DNA from: Acanthamoeba castellanii str. Neff
Taxonomy: Eukaryota > Discosea > Longamoebia > Acanthamoebidae
NCBI RefSeq assembly: GCF_000313135.1
Contig: NW_004457268.1
Coordinates: 415,831 to 479,830 of the forward strand
Direction: 5' to 3'
Length of the DNA: 64,000 bases
Position numbers and translations under genes: made by a program. Below the pieces are notes generated by a model, which was not told the DNA's origin, ran no database searches, and saw nothing but the letters and a program-made list of their open reading frames with translations. How positions within the stretch are numbered: position 1 is the stretch's first letter; each line of letters begins with the position of its first letter. Shown here in pieces: positions 33,841 through 44,606 of the stretch.

Positions 33841-35212
33841 ATGGCCGACACGCAAGAGCACCACCAGGAGGAGCAGCCCCAGGAGGAGCAAAAGGAGGAG
33901 CAACTGCATTTGGAGGCCGAGGAGAGAGAGGAAGTGGAGAAGGAGAAGGAAAAGGAGGAAAAGGAAAAAGGCGGAGGAGGAAGAGGAGAAAGAGGAAGCG
34001 GAGGAAGAGGGCAAGAAGGGGGGCGAGGAGCAGCCCAGGGGAGGTGAGTACCGGTACGAGATGCCGCAGTGGCAGTGGTCGCACCACTGGCAGCGGCGCG
34101 AGCGGCGGCTCTTCCTCGAGCTGTGCGCCCGCGCGCTCGACCGCTGCGAAGACACCGACGGAACTCTCCGCCCGCGCGTACGTCCATTTCTTGTTTTATC
34201 CATTTTTAGACAATTTAACACGCGTTCTATGCCTACATTTTCCCTTTTTAGTCAAATTGGAAAACGAAATAACAATGAATGTGACTAAATTATATTCTAA
34301 TTACCAGGTGGGAGATGTGAAGAGGCTGGAGCGCGGGTGGCGGTTCATCGTGGAGAACCTGGACCAGCACGCCGAGATCGAGGAGGAGCTGTTCTTCCCC
34401 GCCCTCAAGAAGGTGATCCAGGACGACGAGGGCCAGGCCCTCATTGACCACCTCCTCTCCGACCACAAGGACCTTGGTGCGACGATCAGCGCTCCCTCCG
34501 CACCATCCATCTTCTGTGCTCTTCGAATCTAATCTCTGTGTGGTGCGTGTCACGTGTGGTGTGCATGTCGTGTGTGTTGTGTGCAGAGGCCAAGCTGCAT
34601 AGCATCAAGAAGGAGAAGCTGGAACCGCTTGAAGGAGATGACCGCACCAAGGAGGGCCTTCAGGCATTCACCGACGCCGGTACGCTGTCACGCCGCCGAC
34701 TGCGCCATTGATCAGTGAATGCTGACAATCGACACACGACACAAACGCACGACATGCGACCAACGACGAGCAGTGGCGGAGCTGTTGGAGACGTACGGGG
34801 AGCACATCAACGAGGAAGAGGAGAAGGTGGTGCCGTTCGTGCAGCGGTTCATGTCGGAGAAGGCGCAGAAGGAGGTGGGCCAGGTGATCAAGAGCCACCA
34901 CCAGAAGCTCCCCTCGGGCAAGTACGGCCTGCTCATGTTCCGCGACGTGACCGCCGAGATCCCCGAGGAGCTCGCCCTCTTCAACGCCACCTTCCCCTGG
35001 ATCCTCCGCAAGGTGGTGCCCCTCCTCCAACACTCTCTGTTCATCATTTTTCGGTCTTTGTTGTCTTCGTTCGGTCTGAGTTGTGGCCCATCCTTTCTTT
35101 CAAACTCACTTCTCACATACCACAACAATCACAGGTCATAATTCCAGTGATGGCAGCAACAGATGGGTTGTACAAGGAGTACAAGACCATCTTCTATGAG
35201 CCCTGGCTGTGA
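33841..35212 (+). CDS. Hemerythrin-like HHE domain protein, frame switch in acidic tract
   Basis: The start is MADTQEHHQEEQPQEEQKEE, followed by a long Glu/Lys tract. The folded part is a four-helix hemerythrin-type fold: WSHHWQRRERRLFLELCARA, then WRFIVENLDQHAEIEEELFF, LLSDHKDLEAKLHSIKKEK and LETYGEHINEEEEKVVPFV. These give the expected H...HxxxE...H...HxxxE pattern of a di-iron site (family knowledge). The protein ends YKEYKTIFYEPWL. The frame that starts at 33841 stops at 34047. Reading the A-run at 33965-33969 one base shorter carries the Glu/Lys tract straight into the HHE domain, so an overcalled base or true frameshift is likely there. Oxygen/NO binding or iron sensing are possible roles; the sequence does not decide. 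Confidence 0.82.
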
Positions 35213-35641
35213 CCCACAACTCATAATGCAACATTGCTATGCACACTACAAAAGTTGTCAGGAGACAGTGCTCCACCACCATTTACTTGCTGTCCTTTTG
35301 GTGGTGTTGTAGCACAATGCCTGGTTAATTTCTATCTGAGAATTACAGACTGATACAGCTGATCATCTTGATTGCCCAGTGCTGTGAAAAGTACCATAAA
35401 GCAGCTACATGACAATAACAACAGCTATTGGCAGTAAGTGGCTGAGTTGAATACTGGCCATGACTGGTACATTTCACACAAATTTAACCTAAACCACAAG
35501 GCCACTAACACCATTTATAGTGGAGCACTGTGCTGTTGTTCTCTGCCACCACTGCAAACATCAAGCTGGGAGACAGGTCATGCATTCCTTTCTTCTCGCC
35601 TCTTGGTCTGCAGATGATAAGGGCTACAGGTGTACTACACC
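35213..35641. other. AT-richer intergenic region left of the SINE-like element
   Basis: The sequence is notably less GC-rich than the genes and contains no frame with coding character. It holds the 3' flank of the hemerythrin-like gene. The right edge is the first copy of the 17-bp duplication. Confidence 0.6.
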
Positions 35642-36221
35642 AAATCAAATGATTTTGTTGTTTGTTGTTTATTGTCCACAGTGTGGTGTCCGCATTGCGG
35701 TTCTAGATATGCTGGGCATACCCCACAGCTACATGGGTGCATTTTTGAGATGCACGTTTAGGCTGGCCCAAATTGCTGCCAGTTCCCCAGGAATGCCAGC
35801 CACGTCGGAGGAGCTGCGGGAGTGAGATTGCGGAGAACGAGCTCGACCCCGAAACTCTGCCGGGGGGTGTCTGTCTGCGCCTTGACTGTCGACAGTTCTT
35901 CCTCGTTCGTGGTTGGAGGGCTACCGGCTCTGTAGCCCCTGGTTGCTTGTCCGAATCGAGAGCCCTCCCCTGCCACGGGCTCGACCGGCGAATTTGTGTT
36001 GTGCAGAACCTCCCTCGTGTGTGCAATGAGGGAGGGGGGGTAGACTCCATGACAGAGTCCGAGAAACTAGAAATTGTACGGAGAAAACTCCCCACCCCCC
36101 GCGAAGGAGGTGGGGAGAACCGTGGCGTCCGGTGGCGGGACTCGAACCGAGAAAGGGAGGACCGTCAACCTGGAGTGAACCAGGTTGACCACCCCGGTCC
36201 CCCTAAATCAAATGATTTTGT
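35642..36221 (-). mobile_element. tRNA-derived SINE-like retroposon with 17-bp target-site duplications
   Basis: A 546-bp insert (35659-36204) is bracketed by perfect 17-bp direct repeats AAATCAAATGATTTTGT at 35642-35658 and 36205-36221. Read on the minus strand, the head starts near GGGGGACCGGGGTGG and holds an RNA polymerase III A box (TGGTCAACCTG, 36191-36181) and a perfect B box (GGTTCGAGTCC, 36148-36138), 32 nt apart. The T-arm and acceptor stems do not pair properly, so it is tRNA-derived rather than a working tRNA. The body contains several strong hairpins (for example CTCCCCACC with GGAGGTGGGGAG, and CCTCCCTC with GAGGGAGG). The tail is A-rich, AATAAACAACAAACAACA, directly abutting the duplication. 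Head, tail and duplications together are the hallmark of LINE-mobilised SINE insertion. It carries no protein gene. Confidence 0.85.
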
Positions 36222-36327
36222 GATTCTTGCTGTGTGGAAAAACATTTCCTGAACTTTTCTTTGTCAGACGTTGCCGCACAGTGTTTTTTTTTAAATCTAG
36301 TTTTCTTTTGATTCAACACAGGCCAAG

Positions 36328-37566
36328 ATGTCGAGGCATGCGAAGAACAATACGGCGAGCTCGTATTTCACATACGCTGAACGGCAGAAGTTGAAATATG
36401 GCACCCAGAAGCAGCGTGTGGGGCGTGATTCCCTCCCCAACTTCGACTGGTGCAATCTCACCCTCGCTACCGCCGTGCAGCCTGTCGTCACGTACCCCCC
36501 CTCTCTTAATCCAGTCCTCTTTCCGCTCCCTTATTTTACGATTTATTTTTGTTTTACTCTTTCTTTTTGTAATTGATTCAACCTCACGCTGCAGGCCCGT
36601 TGGGTACGTGTATTCGAAGGAGGCCATCTATGAAAACTTCCTCCAGCAGAAGAAGGAGATCGAGCGAAAGAAGCAGCTCTGGGAGGAACAGCAGAAGCGC
36701 CTTCTCGTTCGTCTCCCAGCCCTTCTTTGCACAGCGCGCGCGCGCGTGTGCGGTGGTGCGTGTGCGTGTGTCTCAACGCCAACGTACGCTACTTCAACAG
36801 AACGACGCACAGAAGAAGGAGGACGATGCGAAGCTGGCCGAAGTGGAAAAGTTCATCAAAAGCGAAAACGCCGTCGCCCTGCCCCTCCCCGAAAAGGGTA
36901 CGTCACGCACACACCACCGCACGACACGACACGACATGCTCACACTCGACATCTTCTCTAGAGCGGAAGCGACAGACGGATCGGACAGAGGAGGAGGAGC
37001 TGAAGGCGAGGGTGCGGGAGCACGCCAAGAACCTGCGCGCCTACTGGGTGCCGGGCAAGGCGCCGTCGGCGGAGGAGAGCCTGCTGCCCAAGCCGTCGTC
37101 CAAGACGCACGACCCGATGAGCAACGACCCGGTGCGCCTCAAGGACCTCCTCCCGATCGAATTCACGCCCGTACAGAACGTCAACGTGCGCGAGGCCGAC
37201 AAGATCGGTCGATGGATGTGCCCCGTCTGCTTCACCATCCTCTCCAACCGGTACGCACCGCACACGCCGCACACACATGCGCCACCTTAATGTACGCCAG
37301 CACACGCGGGACCTTCGCCGATATTGATTCGTGTGTGGCGGTATGGATGTAGGGTGAAGCTGACGGCGCTGCGGACGAGCGGGAAGGTGATGTGCCACGG
37401 GTGCTACGAGAAGTTCGTGGTGCCGGAGATGAAGGACCCCATCACCGGGAAGCGAGTGCGAGACAAGGACGTGATCCACCTCAAGAGCCCCGGCACGGGC
37501 TTCTCCGCGGGCTCTGAGTCCGCCACCCTCGTCGCCACCAAGGTCGACACCGCCTTCGTCGGCTGA
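36328..37566 (+). CDS. NOSIP: NOSIP-type U-box E3 ubiquitin ligase
   Basis: A homologue of nitric oxide synthase-interacting protein, a conserved nuclear E3 ligase with a split U-box (family knowledge). It starts MSRHAKNNTASSYFTYAERQ, followed by KYGTQKQRVGRDSLPNFDWC and LTLATAVQPVVT, the first half of the U-box, joined in frame across an intron to PVGYVYSKEAIYENFLQQKK. The second half comes near the C-terminus: GRWMCPVCFTILSNR, then SGKVMCHGCYEKFVVPEMKD and DPITGKRVRDKDVIHLKSPG followed by TGF. Cysteines that bind zinc in true RING domains are only partly kept, as in other NOSIPs. There are about five exons, one intron with a CGCGCGCG run. The SINE-like element lies 107 bp upstream of the ATG, so it may sit in or near the promoter. 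Confidence 0.9.
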
Positions 37567-37852
37567 TCGCTCCTCTTCCTCTCCTTCGCCCAAGCACACT
37601 ATAAAATGAATCAGTCACTCAGAGGCCCAGCCCTTCTGTTCATGCCCACCTGTGGCGCAGCTGCATTCTTTTTCTTTTTTTGGCTTTTCTCTTTCGATTT
37701 TTGGTAGAGGAATCAGGAGAAGTTGACCACGAGATTGAGCTCTCTGATTGGAAGGCAAGACGGAAAGCGAATGATGATGAGGATGATGCCTTGGAAATGA
37801 TATTTATAGAAGAAATCGAGTGGGGTGCGGCAAAGGTGATACTTAAATCACC

Positions 37853-38747
<895 letters not shown>

Positions 38748-38837
38748 GCTGATGCTATAGATGCTATGTGTTGTGGTGAAGGAGAAAGCGTGTCCGCTGG
38801 CGAGTAAAGAGATCAAGAGAGACGGGGTTTGCGCAAA

Positions 38838-38880
38838 TCTTCTAGAAGCTTTTATCCCGCCTTTTTCCCGCCTTTTCCGA
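38838..38880 (-). promoter_or_regulatory. Candidate Ran promoter elements (HSE-like and two E2F-like sites)
   Basis: About 90-130 bp upstream of the Ran ATG are TTCTAGAAGCTTTT (inverted TTC/GAA units like a heat-shock element, 38840-38853) and two copies of CCCGCCTTTT (38856-38876), matching the E2F-type TTCCCGCC core. The match is by eye; function is inferred. Confidence 0.4.
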
Positions 38881-39018
38881 ACGTTTTGTCTTCGCGCCCA
38901 AACTGAAAATGTTTGGCGTGTTCTTGAGTTTTCCTTCGTTTGGCAAATTTTTGTGCGGCCGTGTAAAAGAATAAAAAAAAGAGAAAAAGAAGGACAACGT
39001 GGCTGGTATGGGTTTTTA

Positions 39019-39176
39019 TTACTTCATGATACCACGAAGAGGGAGGACGTACCTGGGAGTTGTCTCGTCAGCTTATGCTGTTGTGGTTAGATGTGTAATG
39101 CGCGTTGCTACCTAGAAGTCCTGGCCAGCCAGTCAGAGAGGCAGCGACAAAATTCCTCTAGCGCCATGGTCTTCAT
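39019..39176 (-). CDS. Tiny spliced gene, 32-residue protein of unknown function
   Basis: A two-exon reading on the minus strand: exon 39176-39112 begins [16 protein letters not shown] and ends in codon AG|, a 59-nt intron (39111-39053) runs from GTAGCA to TCCCAG, and exon 39052-39019 gives [10 protein letters not shown] then TAA. The stop overlaps a polyadenylation signal (TAATAAAA). Correct splice dinucleotides, frame continuity and an AATAAA at the stop argue for a real gene. It sits alone in the 770-bp space between the SR gene and Ran, both on the same strand. I do not recognise it. A 5' exon extending the protein is possible, since the upstream 340 bp are unassigned. Confidence 0.5.
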
Positions 39177-39524
39177 CGCGATCCCTCACTCCAACGGACG
39201 AGCCGACGGTCGTTCCTCTTTGGCGGCGATGCCATCTTCCTCTTCACTCCCCCTTCCAACACGATGAGGTCGATCCGCGCTGTGCGCCCTTATTGCGCGA
39301 GGTGGAATGGGGGAATAGGGCGGGGTAAACACCACGGTGAACACACAAGCAGAGAAAGGAAGCGAAAAGAGCGCGAGCGAGAAAGAAGAGAAAAGGGAAG
39401 AGAGAGTAGCAAACCAGTTGGGCGGTCTGTTGGCCTCCGCTTCCTCAACGCTTCTTCCCACATCAACATCTACTTTATTCCACCGGCGGCGGGGTGAGGA
39501 CTCCTCTCGAAGCGATGCCACTTT
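39177..39524. other. Intergenic region between the SR gene and the tiny gene
   Basis: This is the 3' flank of the SR gene plus the upstream region of the 32-residue gene. It includes a purine-rich AGAGCGCGAGCGAGAAAG-type run near 39365-39410. No convincing coding exon was found on either strand. Confidence 0.5.
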
Positions 39525-40762
39525 TTAGACCTCGTCATCGAGCCGGCGCCTCTTGTCGGCGCCAGGCGAAGGGGTACGTGAAGGACTCCTGGAGCGCTTG
39601 TTCTCTGCACGCGGTGGCAAGAAACACACAACATCAGGACCAAGCTCGATCTGAGCGCCAGCGAACACTGCGAAGAACGTACCTCCGGGGCTCGGAGAGC
39701 GGCGAGGAGAAGGGGACCGGTGCGCGGGGCTGCGTCTCGCTGATAAAACGGCAGACAATCAACAGCCGACTCGAGACAATTACAGCACAGAGCACAGAGC
39801 ACAGACAAGGGTCCTACCAGGCGAGCGAGCAGGCGAGCGTGCCGGAGAGCGCGCGGGCGAACGCGCCGGGGACCTCCTCGCAGGAGAAGGCGAGCGACGG
39901 GCTGAGAGCAGCACCAATCAGTTTCGTCGGCCGGTGGTGAAGGCAAAGCGCTGAACGTTTTGCGAGCAAACGAGAGTAGTACCTCTATCGGGCGAGGGCG
40001 AGCGACGAGGCGACCTGGGCGGCGAGCGCCTGGGAGAGCGGCTCCTGCTCCTCCTGCTTCGCGGAGGGGAGCGGCTCCTCCTGGGCGGCGAGCGGCTGCG
40101 AGGCGGGTAGCCAAAGAAGGACTGCTTCTTACCCAGACCCACGTCCCAATCGAGGCGAAGGCGGCGACCCTCCATGCTGTAGCCGTTGAACCTGCAGAGT
40201 TGCACGATTATGAGCCATCTCTGAGGGAAGATTTTTTGTAGTGCCAGGTGAGCAATATGTACCTGTCGTAGGCATCCTCGGCATCCCTTCTGCTTTCGTA
40301 CTCCACAAAGGCGTAGCCCTTGCTCTGCCCCGTCCTCCTGTTCATGCCGATGGTGACGCCCCTCAGGCGGCCGCATTTGCCAAAGTAGTCCGCAACGTCT
40401 CTCTCACGGAAATTGTAAGGCAGATTGCCAACGAACAGCGTAGTCGAATCGCGCAGCTCCCTCTCGCTCACATTCACCGGTCTGTGCAACAATTCAAACA
40501 GTCAAAATTATACAGAATGGAATGGATGGAAATCTTGGGGGGGGGGCGACAATACCCTCTCCTCGGTGGCGAGCGGTCATAGCCCCTGTCGTAGCCACGA
40601 TCGTAGCCTCCACGATCATACCCGCGGTCGCGCTCAGGCGAGTAGCGAGATCGGCGGGGTGAAGGAGAGCGAGATCTGTATGACTGGGACGGTTGAAGAG
40701 GGTTAATGCAGATCTTTGAAGTTTGGGCCAGCCTGGACTGAACTGCCTGAAGTAGATACCAT
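39525..40762 (-). CDS. SR-type splicing factor (RS-RRM-RS)
   Basis: An RNA-binding splicing regulator with arginine/serine regions on both sides of one RRM, an order like Tra2. The first coding exon appears to be the ATG alone (40762-40760) followed by GTATCT. The next exon, at 40683, continues SYRSRSPSPRRSRYSPERD with DRGYDRGYDR repeats. The RRM has RNP2 LFVGNL and RNP1 KGYAFVEY, within TTLFVGNLPYNFRERDV and GRLRGVTIGMNRRTGQSKG, and is completed by FNGYSMEGRRLRLDWDVG. Then come KKQSFFGYPPRSRSPPRRS and a long RS tail, ending KRSRSPSRTPSPG and RRRLDDEV. RS-tail exons between 40050 and 39560 are short, and their exact borders are uncertain. The promoter is shared with TMEM53 (111 bp). Confidence 0.85.
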
Positions 40763-40872
40763 TTGATGTGCAAGGGATCTGAGAGCAAACAAGAAAAAGA
40801 ACGCTCGTCTTTTTCGGAGACTAATCCGGCATAAAATAAAAATAAAAGTAAAAACAATTTTATTCGCGGACA
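40763..40872. promoter_or_regulatory. Compact bidirectional promoter, SR protein and TMEM53 genes
   Basis: Only about 110 bp separate the two divergent ATGs (40762 minus, 40873 plus). The central part is A/T-rich, with runs of AAAATAAAAATAAAAG. Promoter function for both genes follows from position. Untranslated leaders must be very short. Confidence 0.55.
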
Positions 40873-42603
40873 ATGAGGAGCAAGGCGCGGGCACTGACTC
40901 TGCACGTTGCCTCGCGAACAACCGCAGCGGGTTTCCTGCGCTGTGCTTCCTCCTGGACCAGCCCAGCGTGGCAGCGCGATGGCTTCTCCTTCCTTCCTGC
41001 CCAGCCTGGTAAGTCCGGGAAAACCTCCTGACAATAAATAAATAAAATAAAATAAAATAATACAAAATAATATAAACCTCCTTTTCAACAACAAATAAAT
41101 GAATGAATAATAAATAAGAAATAATAATCGAAATACATCCACAACCGTATGGCGGTGCAGAGAAGGTGGGACAGAAGCCGCGGCCGCTGGTGCTGACGCT
41201 CGGGTGGCTGGGTGCCAACGAGCGGCATCTGGGCAAGTACTCGAGCTGGTACAGCAGTCAGGGCTACGACACGCTCTCCTTTATCTCTCCGGCCACCTCC
41301 ATGTACGTGCTCGATGACGCCACTCGATGCGGGAGACACGCACCAAATGCTCACGGCGTGTTGCGTGTTGCGTGTTGCGTTGCGTGTGTCATGTGCGATG
41401 TGTCAGACTCTTCCCCCAGTTTGGAAGGAAGCACGCGGCTCAGCTGCTGGACTACGCGATTGATCTGAGCGAACAGACGAAGGACGGTAAGCAGGAAAAG
41501 CGACCGATCCTCTTCCACGTATTCAGCAACAACGGGCTCTACTTCTACGCCAACGTGCTCCAGCAAGTCGCTCGATCCAGCCAGGTAGCTACTCATTGCC
41601 CTGATCATGTGACCGCACGACACAACATACACAACATACACAACATACACAACATACACAACATACACAACATACACAACACACACAACACACAACACAC
41701 AACACACAACACACTCACCCCAAATACACTCACCGCACGTGGCTTTGCTCGGGTCAGTACGAGCGTGTTCTGCATTCCACACTCGGTTGTGTGTTCGACT
41801 CCACGCCGTCGCACCTCTCGGTCGAGATCTTCACCAAGGGTACAATCGCACCCTTGCGGGTTGTGTCCTGAAGTAAGCCGAGGGAAACTGACTGACTGAA
41901 CTGATCGCTCTCGGTGACACGCGCAGGCTTTGGCGGTGCTCTGCTGGGCGCAATGGGCATCACCAACGACGGCCGACCTGCCTACGATCACTGGCTCGTC
42001 TCGCCCATCATCAGAGCGCTCTTCTCGGTCGCACTCGCCCCTCCCTTCCTGCGAAACAACGTCAGCTCCCTCCTCGAATCCTACGTCCGCTTTCAGGTAG
42101 GCACTCTAACGTTGGAGGGTTGCAGCAACTGCGGTTGATCTACTGGTGCCCACTCACTCACTCACTCACTCGACGTTGTATTGCAACACTCACCCGCGCA
42201 GCCCAAGTGCCCGCAGCTGTTCCTGTACAGCAAGGGGGACGAGCTGATCCCCTACACCGACATCGAGCTCGCCATCCGGGCCACCAACGATCTCGGCATT
42301 CCGGCCACCGGGGTACACCCAGCCTTCGCTCGTTCGTTAATTTAATCAACCCGAGCGAGCGCTGTCTGACCGAGCGCTGGGCCGATGCAGAAATGCTGGG
42401 AGGACAGCCCACACGTGTCCCACTTCCGAATGCACCCGGAGGAGTACCGCGAGGCGGTGGCCCAGTTTGTTGAAGGGGCCACGGAGCGGTGGCACCACCA
42501 CGGCCAACACACGGCCATCGTGCAGCAGCAGCCCGCGCCGCTCTCTCACGCCGGCCTGGACAAGGTCGTCGAAGAGTGGAAGCGCCTCATCATTCACTTC
42601 TGA
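40873..42603 (+). CDS. TMEM53/DUF829 family alpha/beta-hydrolase-like protein
   Basis: The first exon, MRSKARALTLHVASRTTAAG..., is Arg/Ser/Ala-rich without acidic residues, which resembles a mitochondrial targeting peptide. It ends at a consensus GTAAGT donor (41009). The DUF829 core follows: RPLVLTLGWLGANERHLGKY, GYDTLSFISPATSMY, RPILFHVFSNNGLYFYANVL and YERVLHSTLGCVFDSTPSHL, then GFGGALLGAMGITNDGRPAY. PKCPQLFLYSKGDELIPYTD (acid-loop region) and SHFRMHPEEYREAVAQFVE (catalytic-type histidine) complete the alpha/beta-hydrolase pattern. Animal TMEM53 is a nuclear-envelope protein; the leader here may point elsewhere. About seven exons. The intron at about 41586-41755 is filled with an ACAACATAC minisatellite. 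Confidence 0.85.
41631..41716. repeat. ACAACATAC minisatellite grading to CACAACA, intronic
   Basis: About six head-to-tail copies of CACAACATA are followed by CACAACACA units in an intron of the TMEM53-like gene. It is intronic low complexity with no coding role. Confidence 0.9.
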
Positions 42604-42923
42604 TATGGCCTTGTGCCCGCTCGAGCGAGTTCAGGGCTTTGCCAAGAAGTGGCCGGTGCCAATCGCCCGACGGCCACAGATAAAGTGGCGCAACGAAGGA
42701 GAATTCGCGGACCCAGCAAAATAAATTTTAATTATAAAATAAAATAACCGAACAAAGCAAAATCAACAGAAGGCCTTCACCTTAGGTGTAAGCAGCGAAA
42801 GCCCAGCCAAGAAGGTGAGGCCGTCCCAGTCCTTGTGCCTCCTCTCTCAATCAACAGTGATAATCCGATCCCATCTTGCTAATCGCAGCGATTTTTTTCT
42901 ACCTGTGCATCGCGTTGTGCAGA
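42604..42923. other. Intergenic region between TMEM53 and cytochrome b561 genes
   Basis: Contains AT-rich 3' sequence with AATAAA-type signals (42720-42745), then the b561 5' flank. A CTAATCGCAG sequence at 42879-42888 looks like an intron branch/acceptor, so a 5' untranslated intron is possible. No gene is seen. Confidence 0.55.
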
Positions 42924-44502
42924 ATGGACACAAGCTTTTCCGAAGGGGAGCCTCACATGATGGTGGTGCGACATGGCGGAGATGAGCACGAAGAAGGCGA
43001 GGGACCCTGGATTACGAAGGACGTGGTCGTCCTTCTTCACGGGGTACCCTCATCTCTCATCCCAACTAATGTTGCTGCCTTTTTATTTATTTTATTGTGG
43101 TTTAGAAATTAAACAACAGTTATAATTTTATTTGTACGTTTATATCCCTATTTTTTATTTACTGGTTTTATCTCTGGGTACCAGCTGGGCATGATCCTGG
43201 CGTGGGGATTCTTCCTCAACATTGGCTCGGTGATTGGGCGCTACTACAAGAAGCCGCCGCACGACCGTACGCACCACTTTGTCCACACGACACGACACGA
43301 CACACACACGACACACACACGACATGACCACATACACGCACGGTTCCTGCCCAACGCGCAACCTAACAACGCTACATTGCAATGATGGTTGCAGTGTTCG
43401 CGCCGCGATGGTTCGAGTGGCACGCAACGTTCCAGACCGTGGGCTTCTTTATCGCGCTCGGCTCCGGCCTGCTCATCATCGTTCACCTCTCGTGGAACAG
43501 ATTTCCCGGTACGCCAAACAAAACACAACAAAACCGCCGCACACGGAGCTCACATTCATCGCGCACGCTCGCTCTAGCGCGCTACCCGTTCTCCAATTCA
43601 CTCGACTTACGTACCGCCGCGCATGTCTGATGCTTCAGGAGAGCACTTGGGCGGACTGCACCAGGTCATGGGAGTGCTGCTGCTGCTGTGCGCCATCGCC
43701 CAGCCCATCATCGGCGTCGAGGCCCATCGCGATTTCCTCCGTCTGCGGGTACGTCACACACTTTATTTATTATGGAAGATAAATAAACACCAAACAATGG
43801 CCACGTCATCGCCCAGGGTCCCGGTCGCTTCCACCCGCCGCACAGGTGGCTCGGCCGATTCCTGATGCTTGCGGCTGTGCCCACCATGGGCTTCGGATTC
43901 AAGGAGCTCGGCAAGCACATCATGCAGATCGACACCATCGTCTGGTTCGCCTCGTGGACCCATGGCCCTACTCTCATTGCTCCCTGTGGTTGCGTGACCT
44001 GACATGCAAGGTGTGTGTCGTGTGTCGTGTTGCATCTGCAGGTGGGCTTTTGCGATTCTCGTGGTGCTCGGCACCGTCATTATCAGCTATGGCGAGTGGT
44101 CCCTGAGCGGCCAAGTCAAGCCTCGCCCCGCCAAGTCTGAGTTTGAGCTCCGTGACGTCACCGGCAAGTCGGGTTCGTGCTCTCTTCTACCACTCAAATC
44201 GTGACTACCGCACCTCATGACTTGTAGCAGGCGTGGTCGACGAGGACCACTACGGCACTGACGAAGTGGACGCGGTCGACGACGTGCGAATGAGCGCAGC
44301 TGCCTCGGTCAACAATGGCGTGGAGGAGGACAAGCGCACCGTGGTCGACTTCGTGTTTGAGCGCGAGGAGGTGCTGCGCAAGGAGCGCAAGCGAAGCCAG
44401 ACGGTCCTGATCGGCTGCTCAGTGCTCTCGCTCGGCATCGTGCTCTTCATCTGCGGCTACATGATCAACTCCTACCGCAACATGGACATGGACCAGGACT
44501 GA
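42924..44502 (+). CDS. Cytochrome b561-type transmembrane ferric reductase/electron carrier
   Basis: A six-span membrane protein of the cytochrome b561 superfamily, which moves electrons across membranes to reduce ferric iron or ascorbate radical. The N-terminus MDTSFSEGEPHMMVVRHGGD is acidic and without a signal peptide. Spans are GMILAWGFFLNIGSVIGRYY, TVGFFIALGSGLLIIVHLSW, LHQVMGVLLLLCAIAQPIIG, RWLGRFLMLAAVPTMGFGF, WAFAILVVLGTVIISYGEW and a final TVLIGCSVLSLGIVLFICGY. The histidines in WFEWHATFQ, HLSW, GGLHQVMG and PPHRWLGRF are the likely heme ligands. An acidic cytosolic loop of about 80 residues precedes the last span. No DOMON or other redox domain is fused. About seven exons. Confidence 0.85.
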
Positions 44503-44606
44503 ATCAAGGGGCCAGCCAGTGTGAATAGACTTTTATTATTTATTTATTTATTTTCTTTTGTGGTCTCGGCACAATCAGTCAATCAGTCAATCGTTCGGAC
44601 AAAAGG

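Noticed and set aside
35703..36095. Minus-strand open frame of 130 codons inside the SINE-like element
   Set aside because: It has no recognisable domain and lies across hairpin-rich non-coding sequence; chance openness.
36128..36204. A working tRNA gene on the minus strand
   Set aside because: A and B boxes are present, but the T stem, acceptor stem and a 7-nt anticodon loop do not form. The flanking direct repeats and A-rich tail fit a tRNA-derived SINE better.
39186..39521. Minus-strand open frame of 111 codons
   Set aside because: It has no ATG start and no domain-like sequence, and it is purine/pyrimidine-biased.
41631..41716. CRISPR-like array
   Set aside because: The units are 9 bp without unique spacers, inside an intron of a eukaryotic gene; it is a minisatellite.
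42876..42923. Hydrophobic leader LIAAIFFYLCIALC in front of the b561 protein
   Set aside because: The frame has no ATG there and a CTAATCGCAG intron end lies inside it. The first ATG is 42924, so this is probably 5' untranslated sequence or an intron.
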